Numbered from the stretch's first letter, positions 1 through 11,619 are shown. The stretch: 64,000 bases of DNA from Annona cherimola (GCA_030490835.1 CM059973.1:62252008-62316007), one strand, 5' to 3'. Made by a program: numbers and translations. The notes: generated by a model from the letters alone, not told the origin.

Positions 1-380
1 GGCTCTGCATCAGGAAATCCATGAGCTCACGGACCGTCATGTTTAGGGATGCCACTTGGGCCGCCTTCCAACACAATCCCAATGTTGAACCACAATTCAG
101 AAAAATATGGTCAGCATCTTCACAGCCTGATGAGCACAGGACACACCGCATGTCATCCCCAATACCTCTCTGCCATAGATTCCGCATTGTTGGGAGAGCA
201 TTAGAGTAGAGGCGCCATGCGAAAATAATTATCTTACTCGGAAGCCTCAGTCTCCAAATAGCCTTAAAGAATCCCGAGTGATCCGCCATCGGATCCCCCG
301 AGCACAAAAATCTGTAAGCCGACTTGACCGAGTAGGAACCATTCGGTTCGTGCATCCAAAACAAGCTATCGACAGATCCT
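1..380 (-). mobile_element. LINE (L1-type non-LTR retrotransposon) fragment, zf-RVT zinc-binding region
   Basis: Read on the minus strand, about 380 to 1 translates without a stop into the region downstream of a plant LINE reverse transcriptase. It contains DSLFWMHEPNGSYSVKSAYR, then AWRLYSNALPTMRNLWQRG, then the zinc-binding segment CVLCSSGCEDADHIFLNC (C-x2-C-x8-H-x4-C). This is the usual zf-RVT pattern of plant L1 elements. The RNase H domain expected next would lie off the left edge. The coding sequence stops abruptly near 380, where similarity to a gene 3' flank begins. That position would be the LINE's 5' end, and 5' truncation is typical of LINE insertion. The reading frame is open over its whole visible length, so this fragment is less decayed than most of the window. 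Confidence 0.8.
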
Positions 381-720
381 TCTTTTATTTGCTGTAATGC
401 GTTCATTTATAAGGAATGTAAACTTTTCATTTGCGCGATCACTTATGAGTAAAGGATTTTAGAATTCTACTTGTTCTGCTGATGCGTGCCTAACTAAATT
501 AAACCTGGGCACTTTAAAGAGACTTGAGACAAATCAATAATCAGTTAAAGAAAGCTTTGGACATGTAATTAATCTAACAGCCGTGTCGTTTGAACGATGC
601 ATGTTGTTACAATGAGACAAATTTTCTTAAATGAAATAGCGAACATTATTTGCGGCAATCTTTGCGGGTGCCTTATTGCTTTTTGGCACACACAGCAAGA
701 GAACTCACGTTTAGCTTTTT
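380..720 (+). repeat. Second copy of the 3' flank of the secreted-protein gene (paralogous to 21391-21738)
   Basis: From about 380 to 720 this aligns nearly collinearly with 21391-21738. Shared blocks include tgtaatgcgttcatttat, ctacttgttctgctgatgcg and gggcactttaaagagact. The copies differ by scattered substitutions and a few indels, such as about 20 bp extra at 21490-21515. The matching region lies downstream of the gene at 20906-21184, so this looks like the 3' flank of a duplicated gene. Its coding part would lie to the left, where the LINE fragment now sits. The segment ends in a T-run/A-run (about 717-747). Confidence 0.8.
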
Positions 721-1334
721 TTTTTTTATTATTAAAAAAAAAAAAAACACTAGTAGCAGCCAAAAATGTTTTTACGTTGCATTCAATGACTCGATTGTAG
801 ACAACGAACCTCGTTGTTTTCATGAAATAGTTATTTGAAAGGGACTTTCTTTTTTGAAGTAGAAATAATAATAATAATAATAATAAATGGTGGGATTCTC
901 TCCCAGCTAGAGGAAGAGTAGATTTCTTGCTATCTCGTAGATGGTCAGGGCTTCAATTTTTACGTCAGTGAGGCTTCTATCTCTTTGTCGATTGCTAGAG
1001 TTGTCCAAATACCTCTCTAATGAATCATCTTGAAATTTGGAGGGACATCATCCTCTTCCAAGGCCAGGTGAAATATTGTGGTGGTGCTCTGCTACTTTGG
1101 AGATAGGCCAAACTATAACATCTGTTCGCCCGTACCTCCTACTACCGCAGTTGCTACCTAAAATCTATCAGGACTCATCAAGTTGAGCGACCATGGAATC
1201 ATCTGTGATAGTAACTAGCAAGTACTGGACTCATTCAATAATAACAATAGTAATATCATGATATAAATAATGGTATTGGCCAATTTATATTTCAGTGGAA
1301 GCTGAATTAAATTCCCATAATCAATAAAAATATT
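721..1334. other. Intergenic stretch with ATA microsatellite; no gene recognised
   Basis: An A/T homopolymer inverted pair lies at about 717-747 and an (ATA)n microsatellite at about 864-887. No protein-like ORF is visible on either strand. A weak resemblance to a tRNA-iMet primer-binding site complement (gctctgctac, about 1087-1096) precedes sequence that could be the outer end of the LTR in repeat A. This is too weak to call. Confidence 0.4.
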
Positions 1335-3638
1335 TACACAAAATATCTCAAATTTTGCTTCTTTCTCTAACTACTTCGATTACATTTATGTATCGAAACT
1401 TTTAATGAAATACTGATCATCTTATATCAATCCACACCTATGTTAAAACATAGATAGATATACAAACTGCTCAAATTAAATATTAATATAAGCTATCAAT
1501 TAAATACTCAAATCCAAATAAATATTTAACTAATCTTCTATTATCCTATTGAGACCTATAATACGTTGCATCCTTTAGTTTTCATGTTAACTAAAAAATA
1601 AAAAGTTGGGGTGAGGTCAAATAAACTTAGTAAGTAGCAAAGTGAATGAAACTGCTAAATACTAAAAATTAACTCAAAAACATTCCATTGAAATACCGAA
1701 ATTTTTACAAATATTTAATAGGCCAATGCTCATGCTCATACTGCAATGTAACTACTTATGCTCATGTATTTAATTGTTTAATTTTATTTCCTCTTTACCT
1801 TAGTGGCCCATGGACCAAAATTACTTTTATCCCATCCTCGCAAGTCTTTAAACATAACTCTAACTTTAATCCATTTTTCTCATGTAATGCACATTTATTA
1901 AAACAAAATGCTCCTAACATGCTAAATTATACTTTCTCAAATACGAATCAAACTAGTAAACTGAAATTGCTTTGCAAATAATTCAAATATAATAAATACC
2001 ACATAAACTATATAAAATCTGTTGAAATGAAAATCTGTCAACTAAAATTCACATCAAAATACATTGGCATGACCCGTTACACAGAAAGCAAAAAAAACCC
2101 TAAAACTCTATTCAAAACTCCTACTTGCCTCATATATGCAAACCAAACTTTCTTTCTCAGATTTCAATACTAAGCCCATTTAATACTTCATCATCCAAAT
2201 ATACGCAAAATTCACCAATATAAAAAATTTATAGCATTTTTTTCCAATTTTATATTGGCATGCATATGATTAAAAATTTCTTTTCTAGAATTTTTTTTTA
2301 GCCAAACACGAATCTATCCATTTTATCTCAAATAACATACAAAATATAATATTATCTATAAAGATACAATTTTCTTCCATTTATATACCAACCTATTTTT
2401 CAAAAAAATTCAGCATTAAAATTTAAGTTTATTCTTTCTATTATCCCAACATATTAGTAAGTATATAACTAATATTCAATCATAACAACTTCTCTGAAAA
2501 ATATAATTATAATTAAGCTCTAATTCCCATCGCTCAATCCAGAATAGAATTCCACCAAATTTAACATATCAAATTAATTTAACAGATAAACAACATTATT
2601 CTAACATTAATAAATATCTGTCACACCAATTAAAGCCTACCAATTAAAATTCGAAAGTTGACATCCTAGTATTTGTTATGCCATTATTTTAATATATTAA
2701 TATGATCACATTCGAAAAAGGTATTAGAAGTCTACAAGTATATTACCCCATAATCCATCCATCTGCTTATAAGATAATATAATATTATTTACATATCAAT
2801 CCAAAACTTGAATGACCAAAACTTGCATATGTCGTATAATATATAATAATTTTTCCAATCAAACATAAACCCCCTCATTGCGTAGTCGGTGGCAGTGAGT
2901 GTCTTTCAACCCCATTGTCGTAGGTTTGAAACCCATAAGGGTTGATTTTTGTAGCCTTATTTTTGTTCATCTGGTCATGATGGTGTTTTACAGTTGGTCC
3001 CCTGTGCATGGGAGTATTTTATAATATGTCCCTCTATTGTGAGGGTTGTGAAAGATGTTCCTCCATTGTGAGAGTTGTGAATAGGCATGATTTTGTTACA
3101 ATAAGATGTTATAGTGTATATGTAACACCAATAAGAAAACCCCCTCATCAATCCTTGTAAATAATATTACATATTAAGATTTATATAAAACTAAACTTTC
3201 TTAATGCTTGATAAATTATCAAATCAATTTAATAATATAATATATGTTATGCTGCAAATAGACTTAAAGCATGGTATTCACATCACACTAAAAAAAAAAT
3301 CAAAATAACACACCTCAAAGTCATCCATCCACTTTTTCTTTAAATGTTCCAAACTTCAAATCATACCAAATAAAATCCCCCATTGCACCATTACATAATA
3401 CAAAAACCCTCTCTTCCTCCTCATCTCCCTTCTATTCTTCTCTTCTCTGTCTCTCTCTCTCCCCCCCCCCCTCTGCTTTCATTCTCTTTCTTTTTCGTTG
3501 TTGCTTTTTTTTCATTGATTTTTATGAGAAAACCTGACTCTAGTTGTAAATTTAAGTTGAGCAATAAGAATTTTGAAAATTTTGAAAATTATCCTTGTAA
3601 TAATACTATTTATAAATACATCCTTATGGGATTTAACA
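1335..3638 (-). mobile_element. Minus-strand Ty3-type LTR within copy A
   Basis: Read on the minus strand, the sequence right of 3638 is a typical Ty3 junction: attttgaggaagaaatt, a purine-rich stretch, then the LTR start TGTTAAATCC. About 20 nt inside the LTR is TATTTATAAATA, a TATA-box-like motif. The same arrangement recurs in copy B at 16105 and at 55790. The far end of the LTR is not defined and is placed where similarity to copy B begins. The SINE at 2879-3136 interrupts it. Confidence 0.6.
2879..3136 (+). mobile_element. tRNA-derived SINE with 12-bp target-site duplication
   Basis: A 258-bp insertion is present in copy A and absent at the equivalent place in copy B (near 15655). It is bounded by the direct repeat AAACCCCCTCAT at 2867-2878 and 3137-3148. 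The unoccupied site in B reads aaacaacctcat. The insertion begins tgcgtagtcggtggcagtg, and about 50 nt from its start has GGTTTGAAACC. That is one change from the pol III B-box consensus GGTTCGANNCC, and an A-box-like GGTGGCAGTG lies upstream. Size, internal promoter, target duplication and an empty site together identify a SINE. The family is not known to me. The 3' end is a short A-rich tail merging with the target duplication. Confidence 0.8.
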
Positions 3639-5386
3639 TCTTACTCACCTTATAATAATTTCTTCCTCAAAATTTAACAACACATGATATATATATCTTC
3701 TTTTGCATTTCAAATAACATTATCAACAGATCTTAACTTACTTCAACATAAAAAATTTTACTATAACAACATCATTTCGACCATTGATAGTTTAATAAAA
3801 TTAAATAACTGTAAATAACTTTTTTACTAGTTATCATTTGCTTCTCATATATATATATAACTAAAAGAGTAATATATTGAATTTCATCAGTATGTTTCAT
3901 CATTTAACTAAGTCAATAATTAACTACAAACCTCATTATGGTTGGAAAGCCTTACCCTTGAATTTATTGAAACTTACTAGAGAATAAACATTAGTAATGA
4001 TCAAATACCATGTTGAAAAAAAAACTCCAATAAACATCAATCCATCCTGATAAATAAAATTCCACAATCAGAATATAAACTTCAATGAAAGGATTTGCAA
4101 GGCACCTTGAATTACATACAATTCTCGAAAACAACTAAATCATATCAATGAATTTTTATAAATCATGTAACAAAGAAATTATGTGATTCTCACATGTTCT
4201 ATCATAGTTCCTTCTTGAAATCACTCTAACAAATAGCCATTGTGATTTATATCATAGCCTAATAATGTTAATCCACTATTAGATATTATCAAAAACACTA
4301 TTACTAGCTTATCAAAGGTTCAAAATCTAAACTTACCCTAAAGCTTTCAAATCTATTCTCAAATCCCACTAAATAAATATTTTTCTCTATCTTGCTAGAC
4401 TAAGAATTGTTAGTATCAATTTAAATAAACCATAAATTTAATATGCATTATCATCCAACTAAAAACATACATTCCTACTCATTCCTGTCTGAGCACCAAT
4501 CCCATATTAGGCTCATATCTCAATCTTATCATCTAAAAATATCAACATAAGAAAATGTGAGTATGGGACAACTCAGTAAGTACGATATATATGTGCAAAT
4601 GCTCGCATAAATTTGTATATTATTGATATAGTTATTATAAATAATCTGATGATTTAGAAAAATGAGAATAAAATTTATAAATATACTTGTAATTTTTAAT
4701 AGATTTATATCTGTTGGGTGGAGCCTGTTTTGAGTCAAAATTTCCAAACTATTCTTATTTGGATCACAAAAATGTTGGTTTTATCTGGTCAAAAGTGGGT
4801 CAGGGTTGCTGGTTGACTCGCCACAATTCCCACATTTAATTTTACACAGAAAAGAAAGTATCATAATATATAATGCTTTCATAAAAATCATAGGAAAGGA
4901 AGGAAGTTTTCATTTTATTCCTAAGCAAAGTGCACAATTTGTGTCATCGCATCCTCTGATGAGAAGTCATAGAATTCTCTATGGAAGGAGAAGTAAGCAG
5001 TACAAAGACAAGAGAAGTTTGCTTGGAAAACGTAACATTGATTTTGGTATGTAACTTCTTCCTTTATTCTCTCTATTTCTTTTTATAGTCTTAATATATA
5101 CCTCTTCTTGTGCTCTTAGTCTACTTTATAATGATTGTGAGATTAGATTTATTACTGTTCCCTAGATGGTGTTATTAAGGAGAAAGTGGATTTTGCCAGA
5201 TCAGATAAATGGATTTGCAAGGTACTAATATTCATAAAGTGTGTGGCAACATGCTAGTAGATAAGCGGGTGATCAAGATCCCGCGCCTTGTGCGATATGA
5301 AAAATGGTATTGTACATTTGTACATCTAGCTATTTACACTCTGCTATAGTCCATGGGACATTATAATCTACAGGCAATGTGCTATA

Positions 5387-6739
5387 ACACCTTAGTTATT
5401 AACAGCTATATAAATGGTCAATGATGTGTATAATATAGTATGAAAATAAAAGTTTGATTAATTAATAGGTCGAATAAGTAAAAGATTGTCCAAATTCTTG
5501 CAAATGTGTTAAAAGAATTTAGTTGATAGAAATTGGAGGGGTAAATTTTGATAATGGTTTAGTGAAAGCCCAATATGACTTCTCATGTGTTCCTTAGGTT
5601 GTTTAGAACTTGTAAGAACACTTGATTTGATTAGATGATGAATGTTTGAGATTCAACTCTCATATGAATTTTATGCGAGTAGAACAAGAGGCGGCAGAAA
5701 GACATCGATTACAAGACGAAAGGATAAGATGTTAGTTCCGTGGATAAGAGGAACTAGTGCAACCTGAGCAACTTGTTCGTCCACCAGAAGTAGAACATGG
5801 TGAAAATCCGATATTCTTGGATCAAAATATAATGCTTCCCATAAGGAATCCTCCCACAATACTTAATAGATTATAAAAAAAGAAAATAGCAGAATTTTGG
5901 GAAGGAATTCCCACTCTTGAGGATCCTGAGCAGGAGTCTAGACATAAATTGAAGCAAGGGCTCTACAGGTTTAGCCACGAGACAATTGTTGCAAAAATTA
6001 CTTATAATGAAAGAGGATTAGTGCAACAGATAGTAGAAAGGCAGGTGAGGGCGAAGAAGTAGAACTTTCAGAAGTTGATGGGTGGTTCAAGAGAAGAATG
6101 ACAATGAAAATGTCGTTGTGAACGAACAGGAATTGAATGACCCAATAGAGCCCAAAGACGGAGATGACCCCAAAGAGCCTAAAGAGGGGGACTCGAAGAG
6201 CCTCCAGAGGAAGAACTTGAAGAACCAGAGGAGGAGGCGTTCGAGAAACCCAAAATGAGGGTGAGGGGTTTGATGAGGAAGAGCCAGAACTTGAAGAAGA
6301 GGGAGATTTTGAAGACGATATTTAGGAGGAGGCAGAAGTGATTGATATAGGAGAAGATGTTCCACTTGCTAGTGATTTGGAAGGACCTTAGCACTAGTAA
6401 AGAAAGAGAGGCTATGGGACAAAACAACATATATAAATTTGTTTAGTGCAATAATAGATGTTCTAGAAATATTATTTCACATTTTTTGAAAAATGTAAAT
6501 ATTTACAAAAGTGGAAAGTGATATATTTTTTTGAATATTGTACATGTATCACTTTCTTTTCAAGAAACATGACCACACACGTATCATGGTTGTATAGCAC
6601 AGATGTAAATGATGTACATTAAAAAGATGATGAAATATATATTTTTTGTTGACTCAGTGTGTTAATATGAATTTTGTTAGTTGTTTTGGACATTATAATT
6701 ATGATATATGTATTTATAATTTAATTTTTTTTATATAGC
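5387..6739 (+). other. Unidentified decayed coding-like sequence upstream of the Tekay gag
   Basis: No intact ORF. Plus-strand translation gives stop-interrupted but protein-like stretches. Near 5670 there is a charged stretch (EQEAAERHRLQDERIR). Near 5830-6050 there are LPIRNPPTILNRL and KQGLYRFSHETIVAKITYN. Near 6100-6400 there is a very acidic low-complexity segment (EEPELEEEGDFEDD). This could be a retroelement gag or leader region or a captured host gene. I do not recognise the family. The 5' LTR expected for the neighbouring Tekay element is not found here. Confidence 0.35.
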
Positions 6740-6748
6740 AAGTAAAGA

Positions 6749-8080
6749 TGGTAGAAGGACGAAAACCAAGATGTCCTAAGAAATGAAAGGTGGTTGAAAT
6801 CTAAATGCTGGAGCAAAACCAACAAGAGACAAGGCCACCGGAAAATGTAGTACCAAATTCACCTGCAAGGGAAAAATTGATGTCGTCATCATTAGAAGAT
6901 CCTATGCAAAAAGTGGATAAAAAAATACATGAGGTAGTGAGCAAAGCCTATGGATCAATGATAGATTCCTCGACAAGCAGACATGATAGAGAACTTTATA
7001 CACTATCAAAGGAAAAAGGAAGAATAAATATGCATAAACATAAATGCTGGTGGTGGATCTACACAACTAGAGAGTAGGATGAATATGGGTTTCAGGGCAA
7101 CAGGAAGAGAAAACTTTCTAAGTATTCTTGAACCAAGTCAAAGAAGGGTGAACCCAATAAATATAGATTTCAATAGGTCTGATGCAGAACCAAGTAGAGT
7201 AAGATTAACCAAAGAAGAACAAATGGTGGCTAATTGAAAAACTATTTCAGCATTTTTAGCATATCATCCCCCTAGATTTGCAGGTGCACTCAATCCGACA
7301 GTAGTAAAGCGATAGTTGAAAGAGATTGAGAAATTATTTAGGATCTCACCATGTACGGACACACAGAAGGTAGATTGCGTCGTTCATTTATTAATAAACA
7401 AAGTTGAGGAATGGTAGGCTACTTTATGGGTACGGTGGAAAATATTAATGATGTAATATGAAGGTAATTTGTGGAGGAATTTAAGAAATAAAAAAATATT
7501 TGAATTTAAGAGGCTATATCAAGACAAGATGGATGTAACTAAATATGCCATCAAATTTAACACCTTGGTAAGATACGTGTCATAGATTACAAATTCTCCT
7601 GCACAGAAAGTACGTCGCTTTCAAGATGGATTGAGAACCCATCTTATTGAAAGCTAGGGTCCCTTCCTGTTGGTAGACTATTCTACAGCTTTAGAAAGGA
7701 CACGAACCTTAAATGCCGTAAAGCAAAGAACTTATGAGATTTAGCAGAGTTCGGAAACGAACAGACTCTAATCTGAAGGAGAAAAATAACAACGGGCAGA
7801 GATTTAAATAGTTGATGCTTGAAAAGGGTAAGAAACAAAAAAGAGAGTGAAAGTAGCTTCCTGTATGCCCTGAATTTCAAAAGAAGTACAAAAGAAAGTT
7901 TTTAAAGGGGACTTTTCAATATTACAAACGTGGACAAATTGGCCACCAAGCTAACTGTTACACTTCAAGAAGCAAGTCGCCCCATTCAATAAGTCGGTCC
8001 CAGGTGTTTTTGGTGCAATAAATCTAGTCATAGAATAGATGAATGTCCAAACCTAAGTCAAAGTAACCAGAATACCTGAG
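6749..8080 (+). pseudogene. gag: Tekay gag with zinc knuckles (pseudogene)
   Basis: Gag forms the virus-like particle and its zinc knuckles bind the element RNA. Translation begins MVEGRKPRCPKK at about 6749. The capsid region near 7250-7680 keeps family motifs (FLAYHPPRFAGALNPT and KVDCVVHLLINKVEEW) but with several in-frame stops. Two CCHC knuckles follow. In the first (about 7917-7965, YYKRGQIGHQANC) both leading cysteines are lost (to Y and R). The second at 8005-8046 is intact: CFWCNKSSHRIDEC (C-x2-C-x4-H-x4-C). The longest open piece is 6805-7077. Gag cannot be made as one protein from this copy. Confidence 0.75.
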
Positions 8081-8189
8081 GGAAGATCGTTCAGTAGAAA
8101 CCAACATCGACTTCGAGTCGGCAAGGAACCCAAGCTCAAGTGCATGCTCTGACTCAAAATGAATCAAAACAACATGAGAAAAAGGTGGT

Positions 8190-8500
8190 GACAGGTAATA
8201 ATTTATATTTTGGATTCCCCACTATGGCATTATTTGATTCAGGTACAACACATTCATTTATATGTTAATTTGTAGCCATATAACTTGATTGCAAATTAAC
8301 TGATACCATTATACATGTAGAATCACCTGTATATAGGCTAGCTAGTGTTAATCAAGAATATAAGTCTTATCTTATTAGGATAGGATCATGCATCTTGGAA
8401 GCAAATTTGATACTGCTTCCTATAATTGAATTTGATGTAATATTAGGAATGGATTGGTTAAGTCGATGAGGTGTACCTATAAATTGCAAACAAAGAAATT
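8190..8500 (+). pseudogene. pro: Tekay aspartic protease (pseudogene)
   Basis: The plus strand encodes ALFDSGTTHSFIC, containing the retropepsin active-site triad DSG; the aspartate codon is at 8236-8238. It is followed by a stop and then by LLPIIEFDVILGMDWL, the conserved C-terminal part of plant Ty3 proteases. The active-site residues survive, but stops immediately downstream break the frame. In the intact family this enzyme cleaves the Gag-Pol polyprotein inside the particle. Confidence 0.7.
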
Positions 8501-8789
8501 TTTTTTTCCACAACACCAGGGGAGGAAATTTTTATTGAGAAATTGAAGAAATTAAAGGAGCTTGCAATATTGATTTTGGCAATGACGACTACTAAGCTAG
8601 TACATCAGTAATGTACAACTTTCTTGGTTGCGGTGCAATTAGTTGAAGAGAATCAATCTAAGTTGGAATAAATTCTTGTGATTTGCGAGGTTCCGAATGT
8701 GTTCCTAGGAGAGTTACTCGGTTTACCCTCAGAAAGAGAAGTTGATATGACCATTGAGGTTTTATCTAGCACAACACCTATTTTTACTT

Positions 8790-10110
8790 GCAGAGATGGC
8801 TGACTTGAAGGTGTAATTGCAAGAATTATTAGATAAAGGTTTTATACGTCCCAGTGTGTCTCCATGGGGTGCACCAGTACTATTTGTTTAGAAGAAAGAT
8901 GAGAATTTTTAGTTATGTATTGATTATCGAGAACTAAATAAAGTAACTATAAAAAACAAGTATCCATTACCAAGAATAAATGATCCGTTTGATCAACTTA
9001 ATGGGGCCATGGTGTTTTCTAAAATTGATTTGCAATTAGGTTATCATCAGCTTAGAGTGAGTCTGCAGGACATTCTAAAGATGGCATTTAGGACAAGATA
9101 TGAACATTATGAATTTTTGATGATGCCTTTTGGGTTAACCAATATCCCTACAGTATCTATGGATTTCATTAATAGAATATTTCAAGAGTATTTGGACAAA
9201 TTTGTAGTGATGTTTATTGATGATATATTAATTTATTCTAAGCCGAACAAAGAACACTGTGAGCATTTGCAGATCGTGTTGAATCGGCTAAGGGCAGAGA
9301 AATTATATACCAAATTAAAGAAATGTAATTTTTGACTGACACAAGTTACATTTTTGTGGCACATCATTTTTGCTAAAGGAATCAAAGTAGACCCACATAA
9401 AATAGAAGCCGTTATGAAATGGCTAAGGCCAACCATAACAACTAAAGTTCGGAATTTTCTGGGATTAGCTGGTTATTATTGAAGATTTGTTGAGGAATTT
9501 CTGCACCATTCATAATCTTAACTCGAAATGGAGTTAAATATGAATGGACTAATGATTGCAATTTGAGTTTCTTAGAACTAAAACAAAGGTTGATTTAGGT
9601 GCCAATGTTAACAATTCAATATAATAGCGAGAATTTTGTGATTTATAGTGAAACATCTCATCAAGGGTTGGGGTGTGTATTAATGTAGAAATGTAGGGTA
9701 ATTGCATATGCCTCTAGGCAATTGAAACCTAATAAATTAAATTATCCAACCCATGATCTGGAATTGGTTATTATAGTATTTGCTATCAAAATTTGCAGAC
9801 ACTATCTGTATGGAGAGAAATGTGAAATATATATAGATCATAAGAGTCTTAAATATATTTTCACACAGAAAGAACTAAATATAAGCAGAGAAAGTGGTTG
9901 GAATTACTGAAGGATTATGATATAACCATTCATTATCATCCAGAAAAGGCTAACGTGGTTGCAGATGTATTGAGTCAGAATATAAACCTCACTTATTTAC
10001 TTATAGCAGAAGAAACAATACTCCGTGAAATGAGGCAAATGGATTTAATTATTAGTACGCTAGGGTTGCCAGTGCGATTAGCTCGATTGCAGTCGCAATC
10101 AATTTTATTT
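8790..10110 (+). pseudogene. pol: Tekay reverse transcriptase and RNase H (pseudogene)
   Basis: Strong Ty3 RT similarity. Motifs in order are FIRPSVSPWGAPVLF (about 8840), [19 protein letters not shown] (about 8920), [14 protein letters not shown] (about 9020) and the catalytic FIDDIL at 9213-9230 with both aspartates kept. The thumb follows (FLGLAGYY near 9460). RNase H follows with frameshifts: [20 protein letters not shown] near 9740 and [17 protein letters not shown] near 9830. The longest clean ORF is 9009-9335 (108 codons), covering the palm. Several stops, such as after KKCNF, make it a pseudogene. Confidence 0.85.
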
Positions 10111-10289
10111 GAATAAATTAAAAGTGAACAACAAAAAGACATAGAGTTGCGAGAGTTGTTGAATCGTATGAAGAAAAAGGGAAATCTTGATTACGTTATT
10201 GATGAACAAAAAATTTATAGTTATAAGGGTTGCCTTTGCCTTCCAAATTCAAGGGATGTGAAGGGTTTATTATTGAAAGAAACTCATTT

Positions 10290-11170
10290 TCTCCCCTTTT
10301 TTAATGCATCTAGGCAGTACTAAAATATATAGAGATATCTAACAAGGATATTTGTGGAATAATATGAAGAAGGAAATTACAAAATATGTCTCAAAATGTT
10401 TAACTTGCCAAAAGTTAAAGCAGACTATCAGAAAATGGCCGAAAAATTATATTCCTTAGAAGTACCTAAGTGGAAATGAGATAATATTACCATGGACTTT
10501 ATAGAAGGATTGCCAAAGACTCAAGGCGGACATAATTCCATATGGGTGATTGTTGATCAAGTGTCAAAAGTGGAAAATTTTCTCCCAATTAAGTCAAGTT
10601 TTATGGTTGAAAGATTGACTTGAATTTATTATAAAGAAATTATGTGATTGCATGGGGTACCTAAGACCATCGTGTCAGACCGACATTCCACATTTACTTC
10701 TAAATTTTGAAAACGTTTACACCAGACGATGGGTACACAATTGAGGTTTAGCACCGCATTTCATTCACAAACTGATGCAGACAGAAAAAGTCAATCAAAT
10801 TTTGAAAGATATGTTGAGATTATGTACACAAAATTTGGAGGAGCATGAGATGAGTATCTATCTATTACAGAATTTGTATATAATAACAACTATCAAGCGA
10901 GTATTCAAATGACTTCATTTGAAGCACTGTATGGAAGAAGGTGTAAAATACCTCTAAATTTGGATGAAGTAGGTGTAAGAAGTTTAGCACCTTATTTATC
11001 TCAAAGGATGGCGAAGAAAGCCCAAATAATTTGTCAATGCATGAGTACAGTGCAAAGTGGACAGAAAAGTTATACAAACTGCAAAAGAAAGTATTTGAAT
11101 ATTCAAGTTGGATATCATGTATTCATCAAAATTACTCTAGTGAAAAGGGTTACAAGATTTAGAAGGAAGG
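10290..11170 (+). pseudogene. int: Tekay integrase zinc-binding and catalytic core (pseudogene)
   Basis: The HHCC zinc-binding region is visible as KEITKYVSKCLTCQKLKQ (about 10365-10420). The catalytic core follows in alternating frames: the area around the first catalytic aspartate (TMDFIEGLPKTQGG, about 10492), the second near the 'vsdrhstft' region at 10675-10705, and the third-acid helix near 10850. The late core keeps MTSFEALYGRRCKIPLNLDE at 10909. Frameshifts alternate the open frame throughout. In the intact family this enzyme inserts the cDNA into chromosomes. Confidence 0.75.
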
Positions 11171-11174
11171 AAAA

Positions 11175-11520
11175 TTGAGTCTCAAATATATTAGTCCTTT
11201 CAAAGTGTTAGAAAAGATTGAAAATCTGTCATATAGAGTAGCATTACCACCAGCCTTTGCAACAGTACATAATGTATTTCACATATCAATGCTTTGGAAA
11301 TATGTGACAGATCCCAGCTATATTTTTGTTGCTGAATCACTCTTGATTCAAGATCATTTGGACTATAAAAAGTGACCTTTGAGGAACAACAAAAGTTGAG
11401 GAACAAAACAATTGAATATGTTAAAGTTCAATGGAACTAGTATCCAGACAGAGAAGCCACATAGAAATTACAAGAAAAGGTGGAAAGAAGGTATCCCTAG
11501 TTATTTGTAAATGATTAAAT
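11175..11520 (+). pseudogene. int: Tekay integrase C-terminus with chromodomain (pseudogene)
   Basis: A 66-codon ORF begins MSLKYISPFKVLEKIENLSY and continues through VHNVFHISMLWKYV, the conserved chromovirus segment before the chromodomain. After a frameshift, 11371-11500 reads RNKTIEYVKVQWN, then EAT, then LQEKVERRYP. This is the core of a plant chromovirus group II chromodomain, with the tryptophan after EAT changed to a stop. Chromodomains of this group are known to bias integration toward heterochromatin. Confidence 0.75.
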
Positions 11521-11542
11521 GGTTTCGGGACGAAACCCTTTT

Positions 11543-11556
11543 AATGGGAGAAGAAT
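11543..11556 (+). other. Polypurine tract of the Tekay element
   Basis: The purine-rich aatgggagaagaa lies just after the cgggacgaaacc motif that ends Tekay internal regions and immediately before the LTR start. It would prime plus-strand DNA synthesis. Confidence 0.65.
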
Positions 11557-11590
11557 TTAGGGCCCGACCCATTCTTAAAAAAATGGCTAC

Positions 11591-11619
11591 TGCATGTGCA
11601 CATTTTCGGTGCACATGCA
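11591..11619. promoter_or_regulatory. Perfect 11-bp inverted repeat in U3 of the Tekay LTR
   Basis: TGCATGTGCAC (11591-11601) and its exact reverse complement GTGCACATGCA (11609-11619) are separated by 7 nt. It lies about 35 nt from the LTR start and just upstream of the TATA box, so it may be a paired transcription-factor site or a hairpin. It contains CATGCA (RY-like) cores. Confidence 0.5.

Larger units (their letters stand above)
1335..5386 (-). repeat. Large dispersed repeat, copy A (LTR plus adjacent non-coding sequence)
   Basis: From tacacaaaata at 1335 to caatgtgct near 5386 this aligns in direct orientation with 14067-19245 (copy B). Matching blocks occur throughout, for example aatatttaactaa, the C/T-rich tract near 3400-3510 against 15900-15960, and ctatagtccatggg near the right end. 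Copy A has a SINE absent from B. Copy B has about 1.3 kb of LINE and foldback sequence absent from A at about 3800. No coding region is seen. On the minus strand the left half has LTR features (separate entry). Because B is truncated by another element at its left end, the true left limit of A may lie left of 1335. Confidence 0.8.

Noticed and set aside
569..838. ORFs over the poly-T/poly-A tract at 717-747
   Set aside because: They run through homopolymers in a non-coding gene flank. The paralogous copy at 21.4-21.7 kb does not conserve the frames.
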